Shown here: positions 8,940 to 18,938 of the stretch, piece after piece
How the letters are laid out: each line of letters starts with the position of its first letter
Numbering within the stretch: the stretch's first letter is position 1
NCBI GenBank assembly: GCA_020637365.1
Contig: JACJWE010000001.1
Coordinates: 186,001 to 250,000, forward strand
Reading direction: 5' to 3'
Source: Acidimicrobiia bacterium
Lineage (GTDB): Bacteria > Actinomycetota > Acidimicrobiia > IMCC26256 > JAGNEX01
DNA length: 64,000 bases
Made by a program: the position numbers and the translations under genes
Notes under the pieces: generated by a model
Told to the model about the DNA's origin: nothing
Databases searched by the model: none
What the model saw: only the letters and a program-made list of their open reading frames with translations

Positions 8940-10063
8940 GTATTGCTCTCAAAGAGCTGTGGCGTCAGCCGCAGCGGTTTCTGCCGGTCTGGGTCGCGCT
9001 GACGCTGTTGGTTGTTCTGCTCGTGATCTTGGCCGGGTTTCTCGACGGGCTGAGCAGGTCGCAGACGGGTCCGTATCGGGCATATGACGGCGACGTTTTC
9101 GTCTTGAGCGATGACGCAAATCTCCAGGTCCAGCGCTCACGGGTATCCGCTGACGCCCTGACCGATCAAGGCTTAGATGACGTTGCAGATGTCGGGTTCT
9201 TGGACGCCGCATTCACCGTCGCTGCAGTCGAGGGAACCGCTACTGGCAATACCAGCAGCGACAACAGCGACGACGGGACCAACCTCCAAGACGTCGCCCT
9301 CTACGGCTACAGCATGTCCAGTTCAGTCCTGCCTCACGCTCCGGATGCAGGTGAAGTCGTCGTCGATAAACAGTTGACACGCCAGATCGACGTTGAGGTC
9401 GGTGACCGACTGGTTCTCGGGCCGTCTGCGGAGCCGATGACCGTGGCAGCCATCGTCGACGACCTCTCCGCCGGAGCGCCCACATTGTGGGTCAATGGAG
9501 ATGAATGGCGTCGCCTTGTTGGCACGATCAACCCCGCTTTGCTGCCGCCCTCTGGACAACATCTCGCGTTGATCGCTCAGCCGGGCGCTGATATCAAGGC
9601 TTCGACCGTGGTCGAACAGGTCGATCAGATCGACGGACTCGAAGCCGCCGACGTGGCTGACATGATCGGTGCCCTGTCGGTGGTCCAGCAACAAAACGCA
9701 ACCTTCACAGCGATCATCGGCGTTACCTTTGTGGTCAGTTTGCTGGTGGTGGCGTTGTTCTTTGCCCTCATCACCCTGGAACAAACGCGCTTGTATGCCG
9801 TCTTCAAGGCTCTTGGCGCGACGACCCGCGAGCTGCTGACCGGCATTTCTGTTCAGGCGGTCGTGCTGACGCTTATCGCCTTGGCGGTAGGCATGGCCAT
9901 CAGCGCCGTTCTGGTCGCCGCGCTGCCACCAACCCTGCCCGTCCGGGTCTTGCCGACGCGCCTGTTGGAGGTCGCCGTGGGGCTGTTGGTCACGTCGGTG
10001 ATCGGCGGCTTGTTGACGGCCCGTCGTCTGCTTCGTATCGACCCTGCATCATCGATTGGTTGA
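8936..10063 (+). CDS. FtsX-family ABC transporter permease (second)
   Basis: A 375-residue partner permease with the same plan: an N-terminal helix (FLPVWVALTLLVVLLVILAG), a periplasmic-type domain of about 200 residues, and three C-terminal helices from about 255 on with the cytoplasmic signature TRLYAVFKALGATTRELL. It overlaps the previous gene by four bases and runs into the ATPase gene, so all three proteins are probably made from one coupled message. The two permeases differ in sequence, which suggests a heterodimeric membrane part. Confidence 0.86.
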   Translation: MSIALKELWRQPQRFLPVWVALTLLVVLLVILAGFLDGLSRSQTGPYRAYDGDVFVLSDDANLQVQRSRVSADALTDQGLDDVADVGFLDAAFTVAAVEGTATGNTSSDNSDDGTNLQDVALYGYSMSSSVLPHAPDAGEVVVDKQLTRQIDVEVGDRLVLGPSAEPMTVAAIVDDLSAGAPTLWVNGDEWRRLVGTINPALLPPSGQHLALIAQPGADIKASTVVEQVDQIDGLEAADVADMIGALSVVQQQNATFTAIIGVTFVVSLLVVALFFALITLEQTRLYAVFKALGATTRELLTGISVQAVVLTLIALAVGMAISAVLVAALPPTLPVRVLPTRLLEVAVGLLVTSVIGGLLTARRLLRIDPASSIG

Positions 10064-10065
10064 CC

Positions 10066-10779
10066 ATGTCAGCACTTGACTTGAAAGATGTCCGGAAGGT
10101 TTATGGCGACGGCGATCAAAAGGTCGTCGCACTCGACAACGTCTCGTTGTCCGTGGCCGACAACGAGATGCTGTTCATCATGGGGCCTTCTGGCTCAGGA
10201 AAAACGACGTTGTTGACGGTGGCCGGCGGACTGCTCCAAGCCACCTCCGGTTCAGTCGTCGTTGGCGGAACCGATATCTCGGGATTTGACGGACGAGAGC
10301 TTGCGGCGTTTCGCCGAGATCGCATCGGGTTTGTGTTTCAAGCGGTGAATCTGGTGCCGTTTCTGACCGCTCGGGAAAATCTCTTGCTGGTACGTCAGTT
10401 CGGCGGGGGAAAGATCGATACCGACGCGCGCGACCGAGCGGATTCACTACTCACCGATCTCGGTCTTGCCGATAGAGCGGGGAATCTGCCCTCCCAACTG
10501 TCCGGAGGCCAACAGCAACGGGTTGCGATCGGACGTGCCCTCATGAACGAGCCGCCTTTGGTGCTGGTCGACGAACCCACATCGTCGCTCGACAGCGAAC
10601 TTGGTCAGCAGGTCATGGAACTGCTGACCAAGGAGATCAAGTCTCGGGGTCTGGCAGCGGTCGTGGTCACACACGACGATCGAATCCTCGATTTCGCCGA
10701 CCGGATCGTTCAGATCGTGGACGGCAAACTCACGTCTGACTCCTCGGACAACTCCTCAGCGAGCCCGTCTGGTCGGTAG
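10066..10779 (+). CDS. ABC transporter ATP-binding protein (MacB/LolD type)
   Basis: A 237-residue ATPase that powers the two permeases upstream. Walker A is GPSGSGKTT near residue 38, the Q-loop lies in GFVFQAVNLVPFLT, the signature is LSGGQQQR, Walker B is LVLVDEPTSSLD, and the switch histidine is in VVVTHDD. I place the start at ATG 10066; a TTG at 10060 that overlaps the permease stop is the alternative. The protein ends with a short Ser-rich tail. Family assignment is firm; the transported molecule cannot be told. Confidence 0.92.
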   Translation: MSALDLKDVRKVYGDGDQKVVALDNVSLSVADNEMLFIMGPSGSGKTTLLTVAGGLLQATSGSVVVGGTDISGFDGRELAAFRRDRIGFVFQAVNLVPFLTARENLLLVRQFGGGKIDTDARDRADSLLTDLGLADRAGNLPSQLSGGQQQRVAIGRALMNEPPLVLVDEPTSSLDSELGQQVMELLTKEIKSRGLAAVVVTHDDRILDFADRIVQIVDGKLTSDSSDNSSASPSGR

Positions 10780-10806
10780 CCCCACCGACTTCCTCCTCAA
10801 CCGGTC

Positions 10807-10836
10807 GGGGACATCGGAGCGAATGTCCGATGCCCC
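10807..10836 (+). terminator. Candidate hairpin terminator after the ABC exporter operon
   Basis: GGGG-A-CATCGGA pairs with TCCGATG-CCCC across the 7-base loop GCGAATG, giving eleven base pairs with one bulged A. It lies 28 bases after the ATPase stop and before the stop of the convergent binding-protein gene. No T tract follows, so termination is inferred from structure and position only. Confidence 0.5.
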
Positions 10837-10905
10837 CGATGTGAGGTGTGTACTTCGCTCGACCGCTCAGTCGGCTGAGCGCTCAGCGTGTGTTGGCACC
10901 GAGTG

Positions 10906-11985
10906 CTATCCGGTGATGCCGATCTGGGTCAGGAAGTCGGCAGCGACATCGCTCGCTTCCTCACCGTCGACCGAAACCCGGCGGTTGAGGTCAGCCATGG
11001 TTTCCTCATCGAGAGGAGCAAAGAGGGCTGTCGCGATTGCCTCGAACGCTTCGGGATCCTGCTGGTAGAGCTCATCGCGCATCGTGATCGATACGTTGTA
11101 GATGATGAACACCCCGTCGTCTTCGACAATCGTCAAGTCGAGGGCGGGGATGCGGCCGTCGGTGGTGAAGATCTCACCGAACTCACACGATCCCGTGGCG
11201 GTCTCGTTATAGATGATCCCGGTATCGAGAATCTCGATCTGGTCTTGTGGGATCTCAAAGCCGGTTGCGTCTTCGAACAAGATCAGGCCGTCAGGACGAT
11301 CGGGAAACTCCGACTCCAAGCAGACCGTCGCGTCTGGGTTGTCCTGAAGGTAGGTGGCCATGCTCTCAAGCGTGAACGGGCCGCCATTCGATTCGGTGAG
11401 ATCCGGTCCGGTAGCAAACCCGTAGGTGTCGTTGAACGGGCTTTGCCCAACCCAACGAATCGAGTTCTCGGCAAGGTCCATCTCGGAGACGTCTTTGGTC
11501 AGTTGGTCAGAGTCAAAACTGGGATCTTCTTGACCGAGGTGCACGGTCCAGCCGGTGCCGTTGTACTCGGGGTACACGTCGATATCGCCGGATTCGAGCG
11601 CTGCACGAGCGACCGCAGTTCCCCCGAGGTCGACACGGTTGTCAACGTTGGCGCCGAAGTGTTCGAAGGTCTGGACGAGTATCTCGCCGAGCACCAACTG
11701 TTCAGTGAAATCTTTGGATCCAACGGCAATGTCGATGTCGGTCAGATCGATGGCGCCCAGGTCGCCAACCGCACCAGTGGTGGTGTCGGACATGCCATCG
11801 TCAGCGGTAGTCGTCCCGGTGCCGTCCCCGGCGCCGTCATCGCCAGCGTTAGCAGCAGCGGTCGTGGTCGTGTCGGTATCCCCGCCGCCGCTGTCGTCGT
11901 CATCGTCACTGCATGCCGATGCAACCAGGGCCAGGGCCCCAAAGATCGCGATGAGCATCAACCAGCTGAAGTTACGTTTTCGCAT
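10906..11985 (-). CDS. Osmoprotectant (glycine betaine/choline type) ABC substrate-binding lipoprotein
   Basis: A 359-residue exported lipoprotein: a basic N-terminus, a hydrophobic stretch and the lipobox VASAC with the acylated cysteine at 25. An Asp/Thr-rich linker of about 60 residues follows. The mature domain begins IDIAVGSKDFTEQLVLGEI, the characteristic opening of OpuAC/ProX/OsmF-family binding proteins for quaternary ammonium compounds; aromatic residues in YPEYNGTGW fit the usual cation cage. A good ribosome-binding site (AGGAGAG) precedes the ATG. It is downstream of the permease and ATPase genes on the same strand, separated by a spacer with a hexanucleotide repeat. Confidence 0.9.
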   Translation of the reverse strand: MRKRNFSWLMLIAIFGALALVASACSDDDDDSGGGDTDTTTTAAANAGDDGAGDGTGTTTADDGMSDTTTGAVGDLGAIDLTDIDIAVGSKDFTEQLVLGEILVQTFEHFGANVDNRVDLGGTAVARAALESGDIDVYPEYNGTGWTVHLGQEDPSFDSDQLTKDVSEMDLAENSIRWVGQSPFNDTYGFATGPDLTESNGGPFTLESMATYLQDNPDATVCLESEFPDRPDGLILFEDATGFEIPQDQIEILDTGIIYNETATGSCEFGEIFTTDGRIPALDLTIVEDDGVFIIYNVSITMRDELYQQDPEAFEAIATALFAPLDEETMADLNRRVSVDGEEASDVAADFLTQIGITG

Positions 11986-12106
11986 ATTTCTCTCCTGTCA
12001 TTGCGATGTAAATCGACGGCGCCCGCCGTGTTGTTCCCTGTTGCGGCGCACGTCGCGTATGTCAGGCCGGAGGCGGCTTAGTCGGCGACAACCTGCCGTC
12101 ACTGTC

Positions 12107-12142
12107 ACCGCCACCGCCACCGCCACCGCCACCGCCACCGCC
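12107..12142. repeat. Hexanucleotide microsatellite (ACCGCC)6
   Basis: Six perfect tandem copies of ACCGCC lie in the spacer between the osmoprotectant permease stop (12188) and the binding-protein start (11985). On the transcribed strand it reads (GGCGGT)6. It lies in untranslated sequence, where copy-number change could alter spacing or RNA structure. Confidence 0.9.
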
Positions 12143-12187
12143 GTCGCCTAAATCGGCCTACCGGCTGCCGGTTGTGTCAGCAGGCAG

Positions 12188-12971
12188 CTACAGCCCTCGA
12201 GGTCGAAGGACTCTTTCCGCCACAGACGCGAGCCAGTCAATGGTGAGGGCCAGCAAGGCAGTGATGGCGCTTCCCGTGATCAGCGTGAGGTTCTGATTGA
12301 GCTTGAGACCCGAGTTGATCGTCTCTCCTAGACCGCCACCGCCGATGAACACCGCGAGGGTCGCAGTGCCCACGTTGATGACGAGCGCGGTTCGTACTCC
12401 GGCGAGGATCACGGGGACCGCAAGCGGCAATTCGATCTTGGTCAGCACCTGCCAACGGGTCATTCCCATGCCCCTGCCCGCCTCGATCGTGGGTTTGTCA
12501 ACCTGATCGAGTCCCACCATCGTGTTGCGCAAAACGGGGAGAAGGGTAAAGAAGGTGAGGCCGATCATCGAAGCTCGAAAGCCACGGCCCAGCCAGGTGT
12601 ACATCAACACCAATAATCCGTAAGCGGGGAACGCTTGGCCCGAGTTCACGATGCTGAGCACTGGATTGCCCAGTCGACGAAGCCGAGGACGCGTCAGCAG
12701 AATCCCGAGCGGAATGGCGACGACCAGAACCCAGAACGTCGACCAGAACGTGAGCGCGATGTGTTCTTGAATCTGCGGCCAGAGCTTGTTGTCCCAGTCC
12801 AACGCGCTCTCGACCTGGAAAATCTTTGTCTGAGCTCGCGACGTACCACCACAGGGCCAGGCTCAGCAGCGCAAGAGCGGCGGGTGGCAGCACGAGCATT
12901 TTCCAGTCGATGCGGCGTGTCGGCTCAAACCGAGTTTCGACATCGGCCTCGGTCACCGCAACCGCCGTCAT
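12188..12971 (-). pseudogene. Osmoprotectant ABC permease, one frameshift
   Basis: Binding-protein-dependent permease of the OpuBB/ProW type for compatible-solute uptake. The first 45 residues (start ATG 12971, reading TAVAVTEADVETRFE) are in one frame, and the remaining 200 or so in another, resuming at LDWDNKLWPQIQEHI. The second part has about five helices and the conserved cytoplasmic loop EAGRGMGMTRWQVLTKIELP. The break is near 12838, where one missing base would restore an uninterrupted protein. The ATG overlaps the ATPase stop as ATGA. Conservation on both sides suggests a sequence error or a very recent mutation. Confidence 0.8.
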
Positions 12972-14139
12972 GAGTTAACCGCCGTCGGCTTCTCAAGCGC
13001 CCGGCGGGATTCTGCGCGCATGTCTCGCACCACGTCGGTCAGGGTGTCGACGTCGACTGCGCCTTGGAAGGCGCCACGCGCGCCGACGACGCACGCCACC
13101 CCAGCATTTGAGGCCAGGAGCTCTTCCAGGGCGTCTCGTAGGGTCGCCTGCGGTTCGACGATCGCTTTGACCGGCAGGCCCGCTTCGGTCAGTGGTTTAT
13201 CCGAGCGGTCGACAGCGGCCTCGTTGACCCAGCGTTGCGGCCGTCCGTGCTCATCGAGCAGCAGCAGCCATTGTTCGGAGGATTCGTCGAGGCGCTCCAT
13301 CGCCGCCTGACGGCCGATCGTCGACGGAGCGGTGGGGATCGCTGACAGCGATACATCCCGGACGCGCGTCGAAGGTTGAGTCCTTTGAGCGTCGATCCGG
13401 CTCCGATGAAATCAGCCACAAAGTCGTTGGCAGGATTGCCGAGAATGTGAGCGGGTGAATCGAACTGTGCGATCTGAGATCGTTCACCGAGGATCGCGAT
13501 CAGATCCCCATCTTGATCGCCTCGTCGATGTCGTGGGTGACAAAGACGATCGTCTTGCGAAGTTCTTGTTGCAGGCGGAGAAACTCGTTCTGGTAGCGTT
13601 CCCGGGTGATTGGATCGATCGCGCCGAACGGCTCGTCCATCAACAGGAACCGGCGGATCGGCAGCCAACGCCCGGGCGACGCCCACACGCTGAGCCTGAC
13701 CGCCTGAAAGCTCCTTTGGGTATCGGTTGCGGAACTCACCGGGTGGCAGCCCGACGATGCTGAGCAGTTCGTCGACCCGGTCAGAGGTTTTGTTCTTGTC
13801 CCAACCGAGCAGTTTCAGGACGGTCCCTACGTTCTCGGCGATCGTGCGGTGCGGGAGCAGGCCGATCTGTTGAATGACGTAGCCAATGCGGCGGCGCAGT
13901 TTGTCGGGATTCACCGACGTGACATCTTCGCCGTCGAAGATGATCTTTCCCGCAGTGGGTTCGATCATCCTGTTGATCAGCCGCAGGGTCGTGGACTTGC
14001 CGCAACCCGACGGTCCGACGAGAACGGCGATGTTGCCTTCCGGGATCGCCAGGTCGAGCGCTTCGACAGCCGGTGTGGAACTACCGGGGTAGGTCTTGGA
14101 GACGCCCTGCAATTCGATCATGTTCTTGGTGCTTGCCAT
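12968..14139 (-). pseudogene. Osmoprotectant ABC ATPase with CBS tail, three frameshifts
   Basis: ATPase of the OpuCA/ProV type. From ATG 14139 (or 14121) it shows MIELQGVSKTYPG, Walker A GPSGCGKST, Q-loop VIQQIGLLPHRT and signature LSGGQAQR. Near 13660 the frame changes to Walker B FLLMDEPFGAID and VFVTHDIDEA. Near 13510 it returns to DLIAILGERSQIAQFDSP. Near 13375 it changes again to a CBS-like C-terminal region (EQWLLLLDEHGRP, then ATLRDALEELL) ending at 12968. CBS domains of this family sense ionic strength and gate transport. Every family motif is retained across the breaks, so indel errors are more likely than decay. Confidence 0.8.
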
Positions 14140-14158
14140 CAGAGCTTGGTCCGTTCTG

Positions 14159-14819
14159 TCAGCGGGCGGTACTGCCGCGAGGGGTCGTGAAGCGGGCGAC
14201 CAGCGAAATGACGGTGTCCAGTACCAGCGCAAGGAGCACCGTAAAGACGACACCCGCCCAGATGCGCTCGATCCCGCCGGGGAGGGATAGCGGGCCAACC
14301 CGTCCTTGATGAAATCCCCAGACCTCCGCCTTGGACGAGGGTCGCGATCGCAGCGATTCCCGTGTTCAACAGCGTGGCCACGCGAACACCAGCAAAAATC
14401 ACTGGCAATGCCAGTGGGAGTTCAACCCGAAACAGTCGAGTCGTCGATGACATCCCGACCCCTTTGGCGGCTTCGACCACAGCGGGGTCCACCTGTTCCA
14501 AACCGACGGTGGTGTTTCTCAACACCGGGAGGATCGAGTACATCGTCAGGGCGATCAAGGGCCCTGTCCGTCCGAGCCCTACGAACGGGATGAATATGAC
14601 GAACAGCGCCAGCGATGGAATGGTCAGGAAGACCGAAGCGATGGCGAGCACGATGGGTTTAACCCGAGCATTGCGGTGCGACCAAATCCCCAGACCGACG
14701 GCGATGATCGTCGCGAAAAGCATCGACTCGATAACGAGCCAGGCATGTTGTTGGACGAGGGTCCAGACCTCGCCCCATCGGTCGTCAACAAATGACCACC
14801 AACTGCGGAGCCCACTCAT
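14159..14819 (-). pseudogene. Second osmoprotectant ABC permease, two frameshifts near its end
   Basis: Permease of the OpuBD/ProW type, first gene of the osmoprotectant cluster. From 14819 the frame encodes four helices and the loop EAAKGVGMSSTTRLFRVELP up to VQGGGLG. Near 14310 the frame changes to DFIKDGLARYPS, and near 14282 again to GGIERIWAGVVFTVLLALVL, DTVISLVARF and a stop at 14161-14159. The joined C-terminus matches the expected last helices of this family. Both breaks lie beside short runs of C or G. The ATPase start follows 20 bases later. Confidence 0.78.
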
Positions 14820-15243
14820 AGGCCCCTCGAGAACACATCAGAATGCAGACGTTGTGGAACGGGCATCGTTCCTTTCCTGCCGAGCCAGGTGAGCCCTCGA
14901 CAACATGACAGCGGATACCCTGTCTTAGCCCCCGACGGTAAACATATTTGTGGGGGTCGCGCAAACGCGCAGCGTTATTTTCGGCAAGCCGCCAACTCTG
15001 CGAAGGTGCCTTGAAGCGCGCGAATCCACCGGAGTCGATGTGCGAAGAGCGATCCCGGAGAGGGTGCTATGGGGAATGCACCCTCTCCGAATGCGAGCCG
15101 CCCAGGTGGGGTCGGGGGCGTGGGGAGAGCGGCAGAGTCATCAAACAATGGTTCAGTAACGGTCGCGTAACGGACATGTCGGCAGCAGGCCGCGGTCGTC
15201 GTTCATTTCTGGGGTTTGGATACGACGAAGGATCCGAACGGTT
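14820..15243. other. Intergenic region upstream of the osmoprotectant operon
   Basis: About 420 bases between the stop of the DUF1295 gene and the start of the osmoprotectant permease, both on the minus strand. It contains the strong hairpin annotated at 15057-15088 and presumably the operon promoter. I see no credible coding frame in it. Confidence 0.5.
15057..15088. terminator. Perfect 11-bp inverted repeat, candidate terminator or operator
   Basis: GGAGAGGGTGC (15057-15067) pairs perfectly with GCACCCTCTCC (15078-15088) across a 10-base loop. It lies between two genes read leftwards, about 155 bases after the stop of the DUF1295 gene and 240 bases before the next start. No T tract follows on either strand, so a Rho-independent terminator is only one possibility; a protein-binding palindrome is another. 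Confidence 0.5.
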
Positions 15244-16201
15244 TCAGAACGGGAGAAAAATGGGTGTCGCTTCCTTGTAGGTCTGATAGTCGGGGTCGTC
15301 GCCCCACCTCTGATCGGCCCGACGCTCCAGAATGGGAATACCACTGATCCGCGTCAGCAGGACGTAGACGAAGATCGGTGAGATCAAAGTCAGGTGTTGC
15401 CAACCGTAGAGCGCTGGGAGGGACACGATCGCCACCCCCGTCCACAGCATGAATTCGCCGACATAGTTCGGGTGCCGTGACAACGACCATAACCCGTTGG
15501 TTATGAACCGTCCCTCATTCGCGCCATCGGCGCGGAATGCGGCCTTTGTCGGTCGGCGGCAACCTCGACGGTGAAGCCTGCCATCCACATGAGCGCACCG
15601 ATAACGCCGACGACGCCGATCGGTTGTTTGTGTCCCGACGTGATCGCTGCCAGCGCAGCGCTGACGGTCACGACGATCCATAAACCCTGAGTTGTCCAGG
15701 CCAGCAGGAAACGCGCCCAATCGTTCTTGATCCGGTCGAAACGACCGTCCTTTCCCGTCTGGTGCACTCGACGAAACAGGAACGTTCCGAGTCGTATCGC
15801 CCACACAAAGACCATCGCCGCCAACATCAGCGTCCGAGCATCGCGGGTCTTGGTAGCGAACACGGCAGCCACCGCGATGGCTTGGTATGTCACCGAACCA
15901 ACGAGGTCATAAAAGCGTTCGGTGCGTGCGAGGAATGATGGAAGCCACGCGGCCCACTGAATCAAGAAGGCGGTTGCGGACAGAAACAACGCCAGGCCAG
16001 CACCACCGAAGGTGTCGCCCCGTCGCTCGCTGCGGCGCCAAGGCCTAGGCCGAGCGCAGCGACTGCAACGTTTTGGAGGAGCGAGCGGAGGAGGTGTGCC
16101 AGCTGGTTCGATGTGGTCACAACACCGAAGGCTAACAGGCTTGTCAAAAGCTCCAGGGCGTCCAGCATCTCCCATCTGTTCCACCGCGCTGTGTTGGCCA
16201 C
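15244..16201 (-). pseudogene. DUF1295 / steroid 5-alpha-reductase-like membrane protein, two frameshifts
   Basis: Polytopic membrane protein of the DUF1295 group, relatives of isoprenylcysteine methyltransferases and steroid 5-alpha reductases. The start at 16201 encodes LELLTSLLAFGVVTTSNQLA. Near 16010 the frame changes to a stretch containing FLIQWAAWLPSFLARTERFYD, split here as FLIQWAAWLPSF and LARTERFYDLVG, and further helices. Near 15545 it changes again to GRFITNGLWSLSRHPNYVGE, the conserved C-terminal motif, ending IFLPF. The family signature SRHPNYVGE is complete. The natural substrate of bacterial DUF1295 proteins is not established. Confidence 0.75.
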
Positions 16202-16763
16202 TTCCTATGTTTCGGCGCCGCTGAGCGCCTCCTTTTCGGCTCCTTGAGTGGGTGGATCTCTGGATCCCATGAATCTCATGGCGTTCTGCGGTACGCCGAG
16301 GACAGGTCGGGCAGCAGCGCTTCGCTGGCCTGTCGACCTGCACGGCCGTGCAGCGCACATGGCGAATATTTGATCGTGCGGCTTGTCTTGTTGAGGGGGA
16401 GTGCTTATCGTTCAGAGACCACGAGTCGTGCATATCAGGATGCCTGCCGCCGCTCCTGGCGCAGATGGGTTCGACCCCCTCAGACTCGACTGTGAAACCC
16501 CAAATGCCCCCGCCTCACAGGCCGTTTTCCCAAATTGCGGTCCTGTGGGACGTTTCCAGTGACCGAAGCGGATCAAGACCATCGTGCGATTCGCGATCGG
16601 GCGATCTCGTCCACTCACGGGTAGGCGCTGAGAATATTTACTATGCGTGTTGTTTTGTGGCACGACCTGTCGCTGGCCAACGGTCGGTTGGCGATTCCAC
16701 TCACCATGCGGTCTGTGCGCGCCGCACCAATGGACTCGGCTGCCGATCCCAACGGTCGTGCTC
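16202..16763. other. Intergenic region, no gene seen
   Basis: About 560 bases between two divergent membrane-protein genes. Several short frames exist, but none has a ribosome-binding site or a recognisable motif. It is presumably promoter sequence plus spacer. Confidence 0.4.
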
Positions 16764-17550
16764 ATGAGCTCCCGGATAGAGGTCCATTCGCTCGCCCTCG
16801 ATCAGAGTGGACCATTTGATCGCTATGTGACTCGGGTGTTGTTGGCGGCAGCGGCGATCGCTTGTCTCGTCGGTGCGCTCCTCGTGTCGGTGCCTGCGGT
16901 CAAAGCTAACGCTGTTGGGTTGTCTCGGAATAGCGAGGCATTTGCCTTCGTCGGCCTTGCACTGGTTGATGCCCTTGTTGGAGGTCGGTTTGTCGACCGT
17001 CGTACCAAGGCATGGTTCAGCGTCCTCGCTGCGATGTTGATCGCAGCGGAAGTCTCCCAACTGGGCCTTCCCGGGGGCTTCACGACGCTTCGCGAACCCA
17101 TCTTGGCGGTCCTGCTCATGGGAATCGTTCTGCGCAGCGAGCTCCGCACCCGATATCTGATCGCGGCTGCTTCGGCCGTGGTCGTGGTAGGCGAACTGTT
17201 CGGGCCCCTCCAAGAACCGGGCACCATCATCATCGACCATGCCGAAGTTTTGGATCGCTGATCGTCGGCGTTGTGGTGTTCCGGCGTCTTATGTCCTGGC
17301 CGGAACTCATCCCCTGGGGACACAAACATCCTGGATTCTGGTCATTGCCATCTTGGTCGGTGTCCCGATCATCTGTGTTGCGCTCAACTCCAATGGGGTT
17401 GACTCGCTCGCCGCCGATGGTGCTTTCGAAGCGGGTCTGGTCTGGCTGCAACGCAACATGGAGGCCTATGTGGCTGGGGTCCTCCTCCTGGTCACCGCGG
17501 TTGTCGCCCGCATCGTTCCAGGACGTCTTCTCTCCAGGACGCTCGCATAG
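16764..17550 (+). pseudogene. Polytopic membrane protein of unknown function, frameshifted
   Basis: From ATG 16764 the frame encodes MSSRIEVHSLALDQSG and then about five hydrophobic helices (for example VLLAAAAIACLVGALLVSV) up to a stop at 17259-17261. Hydrophobic coding continues in other frames: IVGVVVFRRLMSWPELIPW, then SWILVIAILVGVPIICVALN, and a last helix AYVAGVLLLVTAVVARIV ending at 17550. This suggests one protein of about 260 residues with two frame changes between 17250 and 17335. An alternative is two small adjacent membrane proteins. No family is recognised. Confidence 0.5.
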
Positions 17551-17599
17551 CCGACAGCCGAGTCAGGTCTAGGCCCGACGGAGTCGGTTGCGGTCGGCG

Positions 17600-18938
17600 T
17601 TATCCACATACCTCGTACTTCACGGCATCGCTTCTACTGGTGGATGGTTCTGACGGCATTGCTTCACCGGCGAATCGCGCATCGATCCACGCCCCAACTT
17701 CTTGGGCCGGTTCGCCGTTCAACATGGCTCCACCCTTGTCGAAGAGCCGATACTCAAGCACCTGTCCAAGATCGCAGAGGCGGGCGGCAAGCGCATCGGA
17801 TGCGACCGACGGCACCAGACCGTTCTCGTCGCCATGGGCGATCAGTAACGGTGCCGCAAACTTCACACTGCCGGGATTGTTTTCTATCAGCGCGCCGTTC
17901 CACCCGGTGAGTTCGCTGATTGGTTTACGAGCGAGTTGGGCGTAGGACAATCCGCTGATCGCGTCGCGGATATCGTCGGTGCAGCCATAGGTCATTTCAT
18001 CCAACGGACCAGGCTTCGTCGGTCGCAATATCGTTGAGGTCCAGGTCGTAGGCGTCGGCGTACCCAATTGCAGCCATCGTCAGATAGTCCAGGGCGGCGC
18101 CAGCCTCGGCTGCGACCGAGAGGAGCGGCAACTCGGTCGCAGCAGAGTCAGCCACAACTCCGACGACATTGAGTTCTGGTGCCCAGGTTTCGGCGAGCTG
18201 ACCGGCGAACAGTGCGGCGTGTCCACCCTGAACCTCACCCCACACGATCGTGCGGTTCGACACATCGACATCGGGCAGCTGCATCGCTGCCTTGGTGGCA
18301 TCGAGAACCGAACGAGCTTCGGTCGCGCCGACGAGTAGGTGATGTACGCCGTCGGTGCCAAGTCCTTCGTAGTCGGTGGCGACAACCACCGTTGGGGTTT
18401 TGATCACACCCCATTGCCGTTGACCTGTCGAATCGAGACTGTTGATTCGACTGGGGGCACAGTCATCGCCGATACCGGTCGCTTCGTGGGCATAGCTGAT
18501 CGTGGGGAAGCCACCCTCGGGACCGTCGCCTGCAGGCACTGCGACCAGACCACTGACCATGATCGCTTCATCGTGGGTCCCCGAGGACTCGTACCAGATG
18601 CGGTGCAGTGTTCCGTCGGAGCGCGCTTCTACCACCTGTGATGCGATCAGCCGGCCCGGCTCGCCGAGCAGTTCGGGGTTCTGCGGCGCGGTCGGATCAT
18701 CGAGGTCGAAGGTCGGCCCTCGTCCCGATGCACGATCGCTGGAGCCGTCGACGAGCGAAACATCGTTAGGGATATCGCGTCTCGGGTCATCGCTCTGCTG
18801 ACCTGGTTTGGCGTCCAGGTCAACGGCGCCGCTCGCGTCGTCGGAGTCGTTTGGCGAGCAACCGATGAGCAGGGCCCCGAAGAACGCAAGCAAGACGAAA
18901 AGCGTGAATCGACTTCGATCGTTGTGGGGGTGAAACAC
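17600..18938 (-). pseudogene. Secretory-lipase-like lipoprotein lacking catalytic Ser and His, one frameshift
   Basis: A lipoprotein signal (FVLLAFFGALLIGC) is followed by an acidic linker and an alpha/beta-hydrolase domain of the secretory lipase (LIP) family. The frame changes near 18005, joining DLDLNDIATDEAW to PLDEMTYGCTDDIRDAI. The nucleophile elbow, normally GHSQGG, reads WGEVQGGHAALF, so Ser is Val. The position that usually carries the catalytic His reads FDKGGAMLNG, with Ala. The acid residue appears kept in IAHGDENGLVP. The surrounding fold motifs are well preserved. The product, if made, is probably a non-catalytic relative displayed on the outer face of the membrane. Confidence 0.75.

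Noticed and set aside
16244..16767. Two overlapping plus-strand frames of 83 and 139 codons
   Set aside because: They lack ribosome-binding sites, show no motif, and have erratic composition. I treat the region as intergenic.
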